This document shows, in pieces, positions 28,701 to 40,602 of a DNA stretch of 64,000 nucleotides; position 1 is the first letter of the stretch, and each line of letters starts with the position of its first letter. This DNA is from Scortum barcoo. Taxonomy: Eukaryota > Chordata > Actinopteri > Centrarchiformes > Terapontidae. The stretch covers positions 22,188,501 to 22,252,500 of the forward strand of contig CM041553.1 of the NCBI GenBank assembly GCA_023238725.1, in the 5' to 3' direction. A program made the position numbers and the translations under genes. Under the pieces are notes generated by a model. That model did not search any database and was not told where the DNA came from. It was given only the letters and a program-made list of their open reading frames with translations.

Positions 28701-31329
28701 AGTAAAGCATTTAATCAGGTAATGACTAATGCTAAGAAAGTCTCTATTTGTGGATTACCTCTCACATGGCGAGAAGTCGATGAGGGACACACCCTGATGG
28801 CTGAACCTCTGAATCTGCTTGAACTTTTCGCCGCCCCACAATGCAATGCCACGTTGGTGGAAGGTGGCCAGGTAGGTACCTTTGGGAGACCAGCGCACGT
28901 ACGTTTCTGTCCAGCGCTGCATCAAGACACAGAAACGTTATTAGTCAGAAACGTTATTTCCTGTGACCCCCCCCCCTCCCCCCCCACTGTGTGATTGAAT
29001 ACGTACTGCTCTTTCTTCAGATATAATTGGATCCTTTGCATCGTTGTTGAAAATGGCGGTCCTCTCTCCAGCTTCATAGATCACACTGTACTGGTCACGA
29101 CAGTCTGAGTCCTCAATCCAATGGCGCATATTTCCCTGAGCAGACAGACATACTGAGTTAGTTGAGCTTGGAACATTCTAGCACTTTTATTTGTTCTGCT
29201 GGATTGTGCAACACTCACAAAATCTTTGAAAGGCTGCTTTTCTGGAGATTCCCACTCATCACTGATGTTCATGTACCTGGAAAAACAAGCAAACAGAATG
29301 AATCCACTTGTTTCATATGTATCTGCAGTCATAGTCGCTTCATTTCTTATCAAACGCTACACACTTACTTGTCAAAATCAGTGAAGAGGTTGACCCTAAA
29401 TGTATGTTGTTTGTCGAGTTTGTAACCATCTGCATTCTTCACTGCCTCCAAGGCCTGGGTGGGGGCAGCATACTCCAAGAAGATGTACCTGCGTGGGAAA
29501 CGAGCCTCTTTAGCATCTTAAAATAAACATTAAAAACAGTATAAGAGTGCTTTACAGAGTGCAGCACCAAATACATACCCTTTGGTCAAGCCGTCAGCCT
29601 CTGGGTAGAACTCGGTGGTGATCTTGCCAAACTTGGAGAAAATCTTGTGTATGACATTCTTGAGTTTCTCCAGACGCTCTGGGCCCACCTGAGGGACGTT
29701 GTCCACCACCACCACCGAGTCTATGCCGTCAGCCTCCTGGGGCTTCTCACGCAGGATGTCGCCCAAGAGCTCTGAGAAGAAGAGAAAAGGGGAAGAGGGT
29801 AATGTTAAGCACTCATCTGATCTGTCTTTGCTCGCCTGGGCTTCCAAATACAATTTCATGCTCCAATGACTGCAAATTTAAAATGCCAGGAGATCACTAG
29901 TTTCATATTTGGAGATTACTGGTATGATTGTCACTCGTCAGTGCAATTCTTTCTGGAAATTTTACTTTTGGAGATAGGTAGAGTTCAAGAAAAAGAAAAT
30001 GAAGGGTACATGCAACAAAAGGTCCCAGAGCTGGAATCAAACCTGGGATATTCCAGATATTTGGTATTGGCCCTAATCAAAATGCCACCAGGAAGCATCA
30101 CTGGGCACATTTTCATTTTTATCTATAGCTCCAGCTGGCAGGTAAGTGTAAACTAGAAAAACTGTATTAACAGTCTAACTCATGCAACTTTTAGTGTGCA
30201 ATGCTCTGTTGTCAGTTTATGAAACTAAAGCAATCTAATTATTTAGAGAAGTGTTGATACAACTTCGTGATTATTTTGGATGCTGCCATTTGATGTGAAC
30301 TATATTGCTTGATACTAACAGGTGTGTCTTATGTTAAGTCTGCTCACTGGTGTAAATGAGGTGAACAAAATATTACAAAATAGTCTCAGTGACATTGTGC
30401 AGATACCTCAAATGTACTATATAACGTTTGTATTTATCCATATTACTACCTACATTATATTCATACATTTTATTCTGTTTAGAGTTGATCTTATATACTA
30501 TATCCTATTCATATACCTTGACTTTTAGTCATTTTTACTTTTTTACTGTCTTTCCACAGATGTTTGAGCAGTGTTGGAGGGAAACTGTGACTAAAGTATT
30601 TTACTGCCAATCTAATATGATCGTAATTGTTGTGCACATGACAAATAACAAGTCTTTAATATGATCTGATCAACAGCAGCAGAGAAATGCTACAAAACCG
30701 CTATAAAGCATCCTGATAGAGGCCAGTGTCCATGATTAATTTAATGTGACATTTGTTCACCTTTTATTTGCAAACTCCCCCCAAGTCAGGATTACAACAT
30801 TACACTGGAGTGAAAACTTTTATTACCAGCTGCTTCACACAGACCACAGACGGCAGAGGTGGCTTATTAGGACCTTAATTATCATTTCAGACAGCTACAA
30901 AAAAAATGTGTACCATCAGTCAGCTTCCACATGATGCAGTTTCCACATGACAGGCCACAATGAGTGGAAGTCTATTGAGGCTTCAAAGGGCGTGAAATGA
31001 AACTGTGATCGGTTAATTTTAGCTGCTGTTCGGGGTGAATTTATGGGAAACGCTGATTTGGTTCATTCTAGTTATAAGACATAATTTACATTTAGATGTC
31101 CGGCGGGTGAAGTGACAAAATATCTTTCCCTGCATCATATTGCCGCTCATGGTTAGCCGTTAGCCGTTAGCCGTTAGCCTTTAGCAGCTAGCAGGCCTGA
31201 AAGCCGGGGTGTTTCCTGCCGCCGCTCACCTTCATCGTCGACGTCGTCCTCGAAGTCCTCCGGATCGCTGAAGGAGGGCTCTTCCTCTTCGTACTCTGGG
31301 TCGTCCACCATGTCCACCGTATCTTGCAT
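24019..31329 (-). CDS. eif3b: Eukaryotic translation initiation factor 3 subunit B
   Basis: Core scaffold of eIF3, which binds the 40S subunit during translation initiation in the cytosol. Eighteen coding exons: 31329-31230, 29771-29579, 29488-29369, 29276-29219, 29135-29007, 28916-28759, 27906-27775, 27692-27626, 27534-27488, 27363-27153, 26206-26134, 26044-25922, 25813-25735, 25459-25321, 25181-25056, 24835-24758, 24334-24226 and 24119-24019. They total 2043 nt (680 residues), all GT-AG and in frame. An acidic N-terminus (about 1-33) precedes an RRM (about 52-135). The WD40-type propeller follows (for example WSPKGTYLATFHQRGIALW, WSHDGKFFARM, FSWSPGDNIIAFW, WDPTGRYVVTSVSWW). The C-terminal helix binds other eIF3 subunits and ends WEEETIEFFINEEIIPLGDL. 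Human EIF3B is longer because of an N-terminal extension. Introns 13 and 15 carry snoRNA-like elements. It is head to head with brat1. Confidence 0.97.
24938..25016 (-). ncRNA. C/D-box snoRNA candidate A (eif3b intron 15)
   Basis: Read on the host-gene strand: box C GTGATGA at 25009-25003, D' CTGA at 24988-24985, C'-like TATGAGA at 24977-24971, and box D CTGA at 24943-24940 (an alternative CTGA at 24955-24952). Box D lies about 104 nt before the 3' splice site, within the range for intron-encoded snoRNAs. The segments before D' and D match copy B closely (TTTCTGACACCTC; CTGATTCTAACTCTGATC). The D'-C' stretch resembles SNORD60 as I remember it, but that is unverified. No clear terminal stem was found. 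Confidence 0.6.
25561..25637 (-). ncRNA. C/D-box snoRNA candidate B (eif3b intron 13)
   Basis: Paralogue of candidate A. Box C is CTGATGA at 25630-25624 (first base off consensus), D' CTGA at 25606-25603, C'-like TATGAGA at 25595-25589, and box D CTGA at 25566-25563. Box D is about 103 nt from the acceptor at 25460, nearly the same spacing as in copy A. Conservation between the copies is concentrated in the D'/C' core and in the segment leading to box D, while the part after box C has diverged. That is the pattern expected of a selected guide RNA rather than of intron drift. Confidence 0.6.
25664..25709. repeat. (CA)n microsatellite
   Basis: About 23 CA units in eif3b intron 13, between snoRNA candidate B and the upstream exon. 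Confidence 0.95.
26259..27113. mobile_element. Nonautonomous hAT-type DNA transposon in eif3b intron 10
   Basis: An 855-bp element flanked by a perfect 8-bp duplication GTGTTTAC (26251-26258 and 27114-27121), the target length of hAT transposases. Terminal inverted repeats are short and imperfect (TAGAGATGGGC against TAGTGATGGCC), and subterminal GAAGCTT/AAGCCTTGTGAAG motifs follow. No transposase domain is visible in any frame, so it would be moved in trans. An internal TATAGCTCAGTAGGT near 26737 looks like a Pol III A-box. Confidence 0.8.
28664..28698. repeat. (CA)n microsatellite
   Basis: CA tract in eif3b intron 6 (27907-28758). The rest of this 0.85-kb intron is AT-rich without recognised features. 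Confidence 0.9.
30001..30092 (-). repeat. SINE relic in eif3b intron 1
   Basis: On the minus strand, a B-box-like GGTTTGATTCC (about 30045-30035) is followed by CTTTTGTTGCATGTACCC, close to the 'CCTTTGCTGCATGTCATCCC' body shared by many vertebrate tRNA-SINE remnants. The A-box half is eroded. Intron 1 (29772-31229) holds nothing else that I recognise apart from a TTAGCCG tandem repeat near its donor. Confidence 0.5.
31152..31179. repeat. Short TTAGCCG tandem repeat
   Basis: Four head-to-tail 7-bp units (the last is TTAGCCT) in eif3b intron 1, about 50 bp from the exon 1 donor. Confidence 0.85.
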
Positions 31330-31795
31330 TTATCACGATCGAGAGACGGATCTGTCGCCGCGGCGTAAAGAGAAATCCCGATCGAGAGAGAGGCTGGCGG
31401 TCCTCGGCCGGTGCGGCACCATGTGCGGTTTGGTGAAAATGGACGACGCGACGGAAGCGCAGCACCGGAACTTGTTCGGCGGGGGAAGATTAAACTGTAA
31501 CACACCTGGACCGGGCAGGACATGCTTGACTTAAACTATTGTTGCCTTTATAGATCGTATGTCGGCGTAGGTGTGCTTGTTATGAGTTATAGAAGAAAGT
31601 TATAGAAGAAAGAAGAAGGAAGCGAATCTAAAGGAAAATAACTACATTTCGTTATTTTAGCTTTCTCATACAGAAACTTCCTCCTGCTTGTATCTCCACA
31701 CACGTGAGGCTGAATGTGATGAGTGTTTATCTGCGCAGTTATTAGTCTGCCGTGTATGCATCCTCCTCATTAACACACACACACACTTTAGCACC
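31330..31795. promoter_or_regulatory. Bidirectional eif3b/brat1 promoter
   Basis: Only 466 bp separate the start codons of eif3b (minus) and brat1 (plus), so both 5' UTRs and both promoters must fit here. The eif3b-proximal 200 bp is CpG-rich and includes an ETS-type CCGGAA at 31465-31470. The brat1-proximal half is AT-richer, with no TATA box at a clear distance. This is typical of housekeeping divergent promoters. Confidence 0.75.
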
Positions 31796-34700
31796 ATGGA
31801 CAGAGAGTGTGTGTCGCTGCTGCCCAGGGTGTGTGAAGTGTTGGCGGACTCGGGGAGGTCTCTGCCCGATGACACCAGCCTGGAGAAACTGCTGGACTGG
31901 TTCACAGGGCTCACCGAGGCTGGTTAGTGCTGAACCTGGTGGGGGTGGGTTTAGTTTTCTGTCCTCTTACAGGTGGTTTCCTCCCTCTGTGGCCTCCTTC
32001 ATTGTGGATCACTGAGAGGAGATGTGAGGTGAATTGGACACAGTCAGGTTATAACTTTCCTCTACTGTACACCTGTGGAGTTGGATGGATGCATGGGCTG
32101 GGCACAGTGATCCCAGAACCTTTAGGGGCCCCAAAGGCTCCAAGTTTGATCACATTGCTTGAGAACCTGCACTACTACTGCACTACCCTTTACAACCTGA
32201 ATTATTTAAGATTATTTAAAGAGAAATCATAAAATGTCGATCACTCTTTTCCGGAGCCCAAAGTGACACACACATAGTTAGTCAGCAGTACAAAATGTAA
32301 AGATATTCAGTATAACTTCATATTAGAGAAAGAAAGGAAAAAATAATCACATTTGAAATGCTTGAATCAATAAATGTTTGTCATTTTCATGTAAAATATG
32401 ACTCAAAGAATTGGGATGACTGCTGTGTTTTGTATGAGAGGGCCCCTGTGTCTTATGATACCTAATCATTTATTTATTACTCTTGATATAATGCCTTTAT
32501 GGCACATTATGAAGAAATCAATGTATTTAAACGTACATAGTCCAGGAGTAAGAGGAACAGGAGGATCTTCTTTTAGGGTTATTCTAAATCTGTACTGCTG
32601 TCTCATGTCCACTTTTTCTCCTCATTAAGGAGGATCTCTGCTGGAGGCCTGCCCGTGTGTGCTTGAATTCATATCCACCGTGGTTTCCAACACGGCGTCA
32701 GACCCCGGTGTCCTCTCCTTTACTCTCAAACTTACTGGCTTAGTGGCTGCCAAGGAAGACGGCTTCAAAATGCTTCAGGTAGACTTTATGACCTCTTGTA
32801 GTAATTTTCCTAAATTGACACCAAATATTTCTGACTCTAATGATGTGTCTTCAAATGCAGGATTGTTCTGTTTTGGACCTAGTCTTCAACCTTCAGCAAT
32901 GGCAGGAGGCAGGTCTCTGGGAGGATCCATGTTTACGGATTGGCTGGATTCAGGGCTTAAAGAACTTGCTGCAGCACCCAAAGGCTCTCAGTTTCTTTGT
33001 AAAATCAGGTGACTCTCTTAATATGTTGTAATTTAATGAAAGGTAGACAGACAGTATTTAGGAATAACGACTAAGAATTTCAACACTTGTTTTCTTCACT
33101 CCTCAGATTTCATTGAACCGCTTCTAGAGCTCCAGACAGACACAAGTCTGTTCGTTGCCTTAGCTGTCAATCAACTGCTTGCCCACATCCTGCTCTTCTT
33201 CCAGCCAGACTCATCAGCAGGATGTAATGGTGTTCATAAGAAAGATGACGGGAGGACACGTGCCTCCATCACGGACTTAGAACACCCTGCTGTCACCATG
33301 GACACCCGCGCAGACTACACGGCTGTTGTCATGACGATCTCAGAGTACCTCAAAGAGTCACTGGTTCCTAAAGAGACCACACAGGTCCGTCAGAGTGTGC
33401 AGATCCTCAAACTGCTGGTCCTGCTGCTGGCCCAGGCTAGGCCTCCTCTCCGGGACAAGCTACTTCACACAGTGGCAGACTCCCTGGAGGAGCTGGTGAC
33501 AGCAGGCTGCAGTCAGCTCACACAGCCTCTGATGGACGTCATCTTGGCTGCATACAGGTGGAGATACTCTCTCATACGAACACAAACATGGTGCAACATT
33601 GTAAAAAAGTACTGTAAAAAAGATCAAAAGTAAAAAAGTAAAGCAAGAACGCATGCAATGACAGCAAATACAAAAAAATCATATAATAAATGACATTATC
33701 TGAGACATCATAATGTAAGGAAAAAAAAGGGAAGCATAGACCTGAAATGGTTAGAAAATGAATCAATTAGTCGAACATATGACACAGTTTATACACATAG
33801 TGAGTCGGTTTGGTATTAAGCAATGTTTGTCTTCAGCAGCTCTGGCACTTATGAACAAGTCCCTGATCAGCGTCTCACTCGTCTGTTATCAGACATGTTG
33901 AATATTAACAGACCGTCTGACCTCATTCTCGCTGCAGCTGCTTTTCTTCGCAGAGGTCATTGGTAAGCATCCGTTCACACCTCACACTCTCACACAGAAC
34001 ATGGCTTCAGCTTCGCCGGTACGAGCTCAGTTTGTGGAGGTCCTGTTTTCTGACATCATGTAGTTTAACAAAACCAGGATTTCCAATATTTTAATCGCAA
34101 TGAGTCCTGATTTCTTGTATTTTTTTATTTCTGTCCAGTGATAATGTCCACTCAGCCCAGGCTGTGAGGATACTGCTGCTACCCCTCGACATTATAACTG
34201 ATCAGACTCTACTGGGCACCAAAACCACTGGTAAAACACACAGAAAATAAGAATGGACAAGACAACAATCTGTTGTTAAGCATGCTTATAACTAAATATA
34301 TAAAATGTCCATACGGCAGATGATCATCAGATTTCAATGGTGGAGCAGCTGAAGAGTAAAACCTCCTGCGTCTCTATGATCTGCGTCTGTCTGACAAACG
34401 CACCACAGATCACACTCATGGTGAGGATGTAAGCACAACAGAAAACAGAGGAGAGAAAATGGACTGAATGTTTTCATGTGAAGCAGACTAACATGACTGC
34501 CTCTCTCTCTCTCCTTCTTTCCCTCAGCCTTCTGTCATCCTGCCCTGTCCTCCAGCTTCAATTGTCTCTGCAGTTCTGTCAGTGTTAAGGATCTGCAGTG
34601 GCATCTCCTCCTCCTCCACTGGTTGTAGTGAGGTTTGCAGAAATGTAATCGGCAGTGGCAAAGTTCAGAAATGTGCTCTGGAGGCTCTGACAGCTCTCAG

Positions 34701-37700
34701 CAGCAGCCCAGGTAAAACCGTTTGTGGGCTAATCCCACCCCCCCCCAAAAAAAAATGAAAAAAATGCTGTCTTACTTTATTGGAAAAACAGCCACAGTGA
34801 CAACAGAATTTAACTGAATCAGGCATAAAATATTAGAAGAGTATATTGGTACTGAGCAGCCAAATCTCCAAGCATTAAAGTAAATAACTGTACATTTTAG
34901 GCAATATGAATAAGAAGGATTCTCCAACAAAACAGAATAATGTATGAAAAAATATCATCATCTACAGACACAGGAAGTAAAGCTACATGTACATGAATGT
35001 GTTTTGTGTGAGAAAGTGTTTACTAGCATGATGCATCCTCCATCTTGTGTGTTTCAGGAGCAAAGGAGAAGTTCAATGAAGTGTTAACAGTTATGATACA
35101 ATATCTGGAAAGTCCTGATTCTGATCCTACGGTAAGTCATATGTTCATGTATATGTGTCCTTCTATACAACAACTTTTATTTTATTTTGTTGCTGTACTA
35201 TATATAAATCTATAGTATATATACAGACATGCTCTATATGTAATCTTGCAGATTATATGGCAATGTTGAGAGACTGAGAAGTGGTCAATTTCGTGTCTCT
35301 AACCACTCCTCTACATTGATTGCTCCATATTTAAATGTATAAAGTCACAAAGGCTTAAAAATTTTGGCTAAAAGATTTGTAAATTAGAATCTGCCCATTG
35401 CTGTTCATTCATCATTGAAATTCCCTTGTCTGTGTTTCTTAGGTAATCCACAAGTCCTACCAGGCCTTAGTAAAGTGGATGAGTGTGTCCACAGATGTCT
35501 CCTGTATAACAGACCAGCTGAGACAAGGTAAAGATAAAAAGTTAAATACTCGCCAGTATGATTAATCCACACATAGACTCTCTGACGTTGTGGCTGCTGA
35601 ATATGTAACTGAAATTAAACCTATGTGCATCCTTGTTAGATCTCATGGAGGTTGTGAGGAAGCGTGTGTGTGACATGCGCTGGGAGGTGAGGGACTCTAC
35701 GGTGGAGTTTCTGGGACACCTGGCAGGCGTGCGTGTCTTCCTGAAATCAGCCGAGGAGGTGAACGACCTATCTGAGGCTCTGCTGGGCGACTGCTTCACC
35801 ACTCCTCTCCTGAAGGAGGCGCTTCAGGATACAGAGAGTTACGTGAGAGCCAGCGCCATCTCTGCGTTGGCAAAGACACTGGCACACAGCTGGCAGCAGG
35901 GGGCAACACTCACTCAGGAGGAGGTAGGCAGAAATTGTTTTATATTTCACTTTGAAAAACCTGGTGGGGATGGAAAGAATCTGCTGTGCATTAACATGAG
36001 CTGATACAAGATAAGTGTTTTCACTCAGTATAACTAATTAGACTTATTCTCAACACTGTGTGGGAGTGTACACACTGCCTGATTTAGAGGCTTCCTTACC
36101 ACCTCCTATTACACCTATTACAATGGGGCAGACTTAAGCCTTTAAGGTGGCCATCAATAACTGTAGACTACAGTAATTCTCAGCATAGTTCCCCCATCTT
36201 CCATCTGAGCAGAGGATAAAATTAGGTAAAATACTCTGTTATGTACAACGGCTCTTTCTGTGATTGTCATGTTCTCTCCTACGGGACACCTCAAGGCTCT
36301 GTGTTAGAACCACTGCTTTTATTTAACTGAACATGCTCTCATTTGGCAGCATCTTCTCTGAATCAACATTTTTACTTCAGTGACACCCAAATGTATATTC
36401 CCATCTTGCCCTGTCCGGCTTCACCATTGTTTAACTGCAGATTGATCTCAGCTGTCAGAGAACTTCCACAACCTAAACAAAGATAAAGTAGAAATTATCT
36501 TACTGGGGAAAAACCTTTATATCAGTATTATCTTTCTCAACCTTTTAAAAATCATATTTTTTGTTTTAAAACTGAGAAACACATCAACATCATAACTTTC
36601 TTCCACATATTCCCACATTGCCAGAGTTCACACATTTCTAACAGAGGCCTCAGGGCATACACTCTGCAGCATTTAAAACTACCTACTATGCCAAAATGCA
36701 GCTGCTAGAATTCTTACTAAACCAAAACAATTTGAACACAGAACACAGATTCTGTCCTTATTTCACTGAATCGCTTTTTTATGTTGGTGAGACTAAAAAC
36801 TTATGATGTTTGTATTTTGCTCACACTTCACATTCATTCATGTACACTCAGATCACAGTCGATAGAAGATTAATAAGAAATCTGGCGGTGGAAGTTTATT
36901 TTGTTACCTCGCCGGATCACAGAGGCAAATACTTGGTGTGGGTATTTTTAAATCAAGACTGAAATTGCATTTGTCCCTGTTTTCAGTTTTCTCTGTAGTT
37001 CTCTGTAATAAGCAACAGAAACCTTATTGTTATGTGAACATGTAAGAAAGATTTGTGATGTTTTCATTTATTTTTTACATTATCTTTTATTTTTCTTACC
37101 ATCTCACTTATTTAACGTTAAGTTTTATTTGCTAGTATATTTACTTACTTACTTAATGTCACAAATAAAAACTTGAGTTTCACTGTTTTCAGACGTCTGC
37201 AGCCCAACATAAACTTGACTCTTATTGATAATCTTAACTTGTGTGTTCCTCCAGACTGAAATAGTGAACCGGCTGCTTGAAATCCTCTCCCAGGACACAG
37301 AGGGATTCGCCAGGAGGGCTGTTGTACGATACTTCACCGCATGGTTCTCTTCACGCTCCTCACACTCGCCTCCATCCTCACCCGGCCCCTCTGCCTCATT
37401 CCTGATGCGGTGTGTACGCTCCGTCCTCTCACAGGGCAGCTCAGATTTGGACTGGGAGGTCAAAGTTCACACACTTGAGCTGGCTGAGCTGCTGCTGGAC
37501 GAGGCCTTTTCAGGTCACCATGGTTACAGAAAGGGCTCGGACACACAACGTGCACTATCACACCCCTATGGTGTAGTTTCTGACAAGCCCTACACTCCTC
37601 ACACTCACTCTGGTGCAGAAACAGGGTGTGTGGAGTCAGATTTGACCGCGGCTTTGAACAATCTGGTCGAGCAGGGAGTTGTCTCGGCGTTGTTGAGTGG

Positions 37701-38184
37701 TCTGGTTGACTGTGATAGGCCCGTGGGTCTGAAGGCCTGCCGACTGCTGATAACACTCAGAGAGACGGTATGCCCTCTGTCGCTCGGGGCGCTGGATGCT
37801 GCCATAGCAACAGTTGCCAGGGTGTCCTGTGATCTCCCTAGCTGGGGCTGGGGGCGGGAGATTAGAAAAATACTGAAAAATACTACAAAGAGTGATCGGA
37901 CCAGAGAGGCGGATATTGCAGCGCAGAAAGGTTTCGAGGTGGATTCAGAAGACTGTGATGTGCTGAAGGATGGAGCGAACGAGGGAGGGGACGGCGTGAC
38001 TGTTGGAGTGTGCAAAACGTTGAGCTCTCTGGGTTTAGATGAGAGGCTGGACGTCCTCACTCAAAGCAGCGACCACGTCCACAACTCTCCCCTCTCTCTG
38101 CTGCAGGACATACTGACTGCGAGTGCCGCTCACACTCGTCTAGACACAGAATCAGGGGAAGAGGTCATAGTGGACTGCTACTAA
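31796..38184 (+). CDS. brat1: BRCA1-associated ATM activator 1 (HEAT-repeat protein)
   Basis: HEAT-like repeat protein linked to ATM/DNA damage signalling and to the INTS9/INTS11 module of Integrator. Twelve coding exons: 31796-31922, 32630-32778, 32861-33008, 33107-33557, 33837-33962, 34139-34230, 34320-34420, 34528-34711, 35058-35131, 35443-35527, 35640-35923 and 37255-38184. They total 2751 nt (916 residues, human 821), all in frame. The N-terminus MDRECVSLLPRVCEVL plus DDTSLEKLLDWF matches human BRAT1. GWIQGLKNLLQHP, RWEVRDSTVEFL, ESYVRASAISAL and the SSDHVHNSPLSLLQDIL block near the end also match. The protein ends in Asp-Cys-Tyr, as the human one does. Introns are short except for intron 1 (0.7 kb) and intron 11 (1.3 kb), which carries an L2 LINE fragment. 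The extra length lies mainly in the last exon and in exon 4. Confidence 0.95.
36240..37030 (+). mobile_element. L2-type LINE fragment in brat1 intron 11
   Basis: Frame-shifting plus-strand translation recovers the remains of an L2-type RT: GTPQGSVLEPLLF, then a decayed Y-DDTQ block (here SDTQMYIP). A segment reading 'KMQLLEFLLNQN' corresponds to the conserved NAAARLLT-type C-terminal motif. Stops and indels throughout; clearly dead. Confidence 0.55.
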
Positions 38185-39395
38185 CACACACACACACTGC
38201 CTTATGTTTATCAGAGATATTGACTGTAGGTTAATTTTCTTGTTTTGATTACTTGATTAAAAGATACATTTCCCTGATTTTACCATTTTATATATGTGTA
38301 CTGTTTCTATTGTGTAAGTGTTGTGTTTATTTGTGAACATGGAAAAGTGTCTTTGAAAGCAACATGACCAAAAACCTGAGATCTCAGGAGAGTTTCACGT
38401 TTGGATTTTTGACCCACGATAAACAACATATCACCTTTTATTAGTCGTTAATGAATGACATAAAAACCTGAACAGAGAATTATTTCACTTCCAATATTAC
38501 ATTTGAATACACACCAAGCAGGAAGTTGTTGATTGTTTTTTTTTGTTTTGTGAGATAATGTTTTTATCGATACAGTGCACTTGTTTCTATGTCCAGCAGA
38601 GGTCAGGCACGACTTAACAATGTAGTTCTGCATTAGCCTAAAAGTGAGACTTAACCAGACCTGCACCGATGTCTATACAACCCAACTCAACTGAACTTGA
38701 CACATTTGAGACCCAAATCTATATTTCTGTCTCATTTCAACAAATGCTCAACGTCACTTCGCCAGGCTGATTCAGCTCTTGCTTCTTTTGTATGCTCACT
38801 GGGTATTCACACATCGTCACAGCTCGTCTAAATCAGCCACACAGTGATGGCAGCGGCCCTCCATGGCTGGTTTAGACAGCTGCACTGATTATAACTGAAT
38901 CATATGTGTTTTAACAGATGTGTGTGAGATGGGTGATTAAAAAAACACAGTTGAAACTTGTCATGTGTAGCCTGCCAATAGAGAGAAATGTCTTAAGAAT
39001 TTATATTTAAATATAACCATACAGATACCTTGTTGGGACCTTTCTGGGGTTTTATGTTGGGCAGCAGAACTGTTTCGCATATTACCATGTCCTACAAATC
39101 AATGATGTCTGTCACGCATTGATTAACAGTTCAATTAAAACGTCGCTCAGTTCTTCTGAGATCTATACTTTATACTTTCTTCTATGCTTTCTTTAAGAAT
39201 AAATGGTTATAAATGCATATTAAAGTTAATCTTTGTCAAACTGGTGTCATTTCTTTGGTCCAACAGTTTCATACTGATGGATAAGCAACAATATCTCCTG
39301 CTGCTTCATCTAAATCTGTGCTGTTGTGTTGACTGTGCTCATATTTTGAATGAAGATAAAATATACCTTTTAAACTCCCTGGTTCTTAAGAGGTT
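38185..39395. other. Intergenic/3' UTR region after brat1
   Basis: Probably begins with the brat1 3' UTR. Possible polyadenylation signals are ATTAAA at about 38256 and AATAAA near 39198, neither decisive. No other gene seen on either strand. Confidence 0.5.
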
Positions 39396-40085
39396 TTGAC
39401 AAAAGTCAACTGGAGTTGCTTGAAGCTCTTGAAGATGTTTCACCTCTCATCTAGGAGGCTTCTTCTGTTCTGATTTCCCGGTGCAGAGTCTGGGGATTTA
39501 TAACCTTTAGACCCTGAGAGTTGTTAGAGTCATATGTAACTCGTTGCCCCACCCAGCCATCATGTGAGTTGCTCAGGTCACATGAGACAGGGTGTGAATG
39601 GATGTTGATGTGTCTGGGAATAGACTGTGTTGTAGGTGGCTGATATCTGGTGTCTTAGTTCACCTCCTCTGTTTAGTGATGGTCTTTCCAGTTTGACATA
39701 GATGGCTCCTTTCACTTCTTCTGTGGCCAAATCATGTACGTTGCTGTCCTGGAAAGAGAGTCCCTTCTCTTTCAGATGTAGGTGGACTGCTGAATCCTGA
39801 CCTGACTTGAGGAGTTGTCTCTCCTGTGTTGTTGCATCCCTCACTGCACTGACCAGCATACACCAAATTGCTTATGTCTGGTTGTTCTGTCCTTAGGATG
39901 GACCAGCCTCTGCCTCTGTGTGTTGCTGGGTTTGAAATGCACTGTAATGTCATGTTTATTGAAAATCCTCCTGAGTTTTTCAGATATACCTGCAATGTAG
40001 GGGATGACAATGTTGTTGTTAGTATGGTCCTTCTTGGAGGTCAAAATCTCTCTTAAGAATTACCATGACCTGATTGACTGAGAAA
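39396..40085 (-). mobile_element. Penelope-like element relic (RT C-terminus and GIY-YIG part)
   Basis: Minus-strand frames spell a conserved Penelope-like segment: IPYIAGISEKLRRIFNKH, then LVHPKDRT, then NLVYAGQCSEGC (position of the GIY-YIG core). Next come SGQDSAVHLHLKEKG and YVKLERPSLNRGGELRH. Frameshifts interrupt it, and the catalytic GIY-YIG tyrosines are not all intact. The downstream AGGTGAAACATCTTCAAGAGCTTCAAG-like tail is typical of these fish elements. 5'-truncated and inactive. Confidence 0.75.
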
Positions 40086-40602
40086 CCTCCACAGACATAA
40101 ACTCCCCGGTGTTTTCAGGGTCAGCTGTTAATTTGAATTATTTAAATCAAACACAAAATAGTGAGGAGGTAAATCAGCTGGAAGCAGTCGCTTAACCTTT
40201 GCAAGTCCTAGTTATAATCCCAAGAAGTCACAAACACTCCAGGTCATCACACTTCCAGGTTATTTTCAGTCCCTCCTGATTTCCCTTGTGGAAATGTTTC
40301 ATTAAAGCCCCAGAGTTTAAAGTGTGTAGACGGCGGATATGAGGCGGAGAGTCGCTGCCTCCACGTGTTCACACACTGTCTAACTCAGTCACATGGAAGA
40401 ACAGAGGGACACACGCGCAGAGAAAACTCTCCTCATTAACTAATGAGCAGGATGTCAGCGCCTGCCCACACACACACACTGATTATCTCATCCTGTAACC
40501 GAGTGTCATCACCCTGCTTGGCTCTACTCTCACAGCTGTATTTTCTCTCTTCATTCATGAAGTGAAACTATTTTCGGAGCTGACTCCACTCTTCTGTTCA
40601 CC
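40086..40602 (+). promoter_or_regulatory. Upstream region of the grap-like gene
   Basis: About 0.5 kb between the Penelope relic and the grap start codon; it must contain the 5' UTR and proximal promoter unless there is an unseen upstream exon. The start codon sits in TTCACCATGG, a strong Kozak context. No TATA box or CpG island is obvious. Confidence 0.35.

Noticed and set aside
36240..37030. An extra brat1 exon in intron 11
   Set aside because: The open pieces match L2 RT motifs with stops, and exons 11 and 12 join in frame without it.
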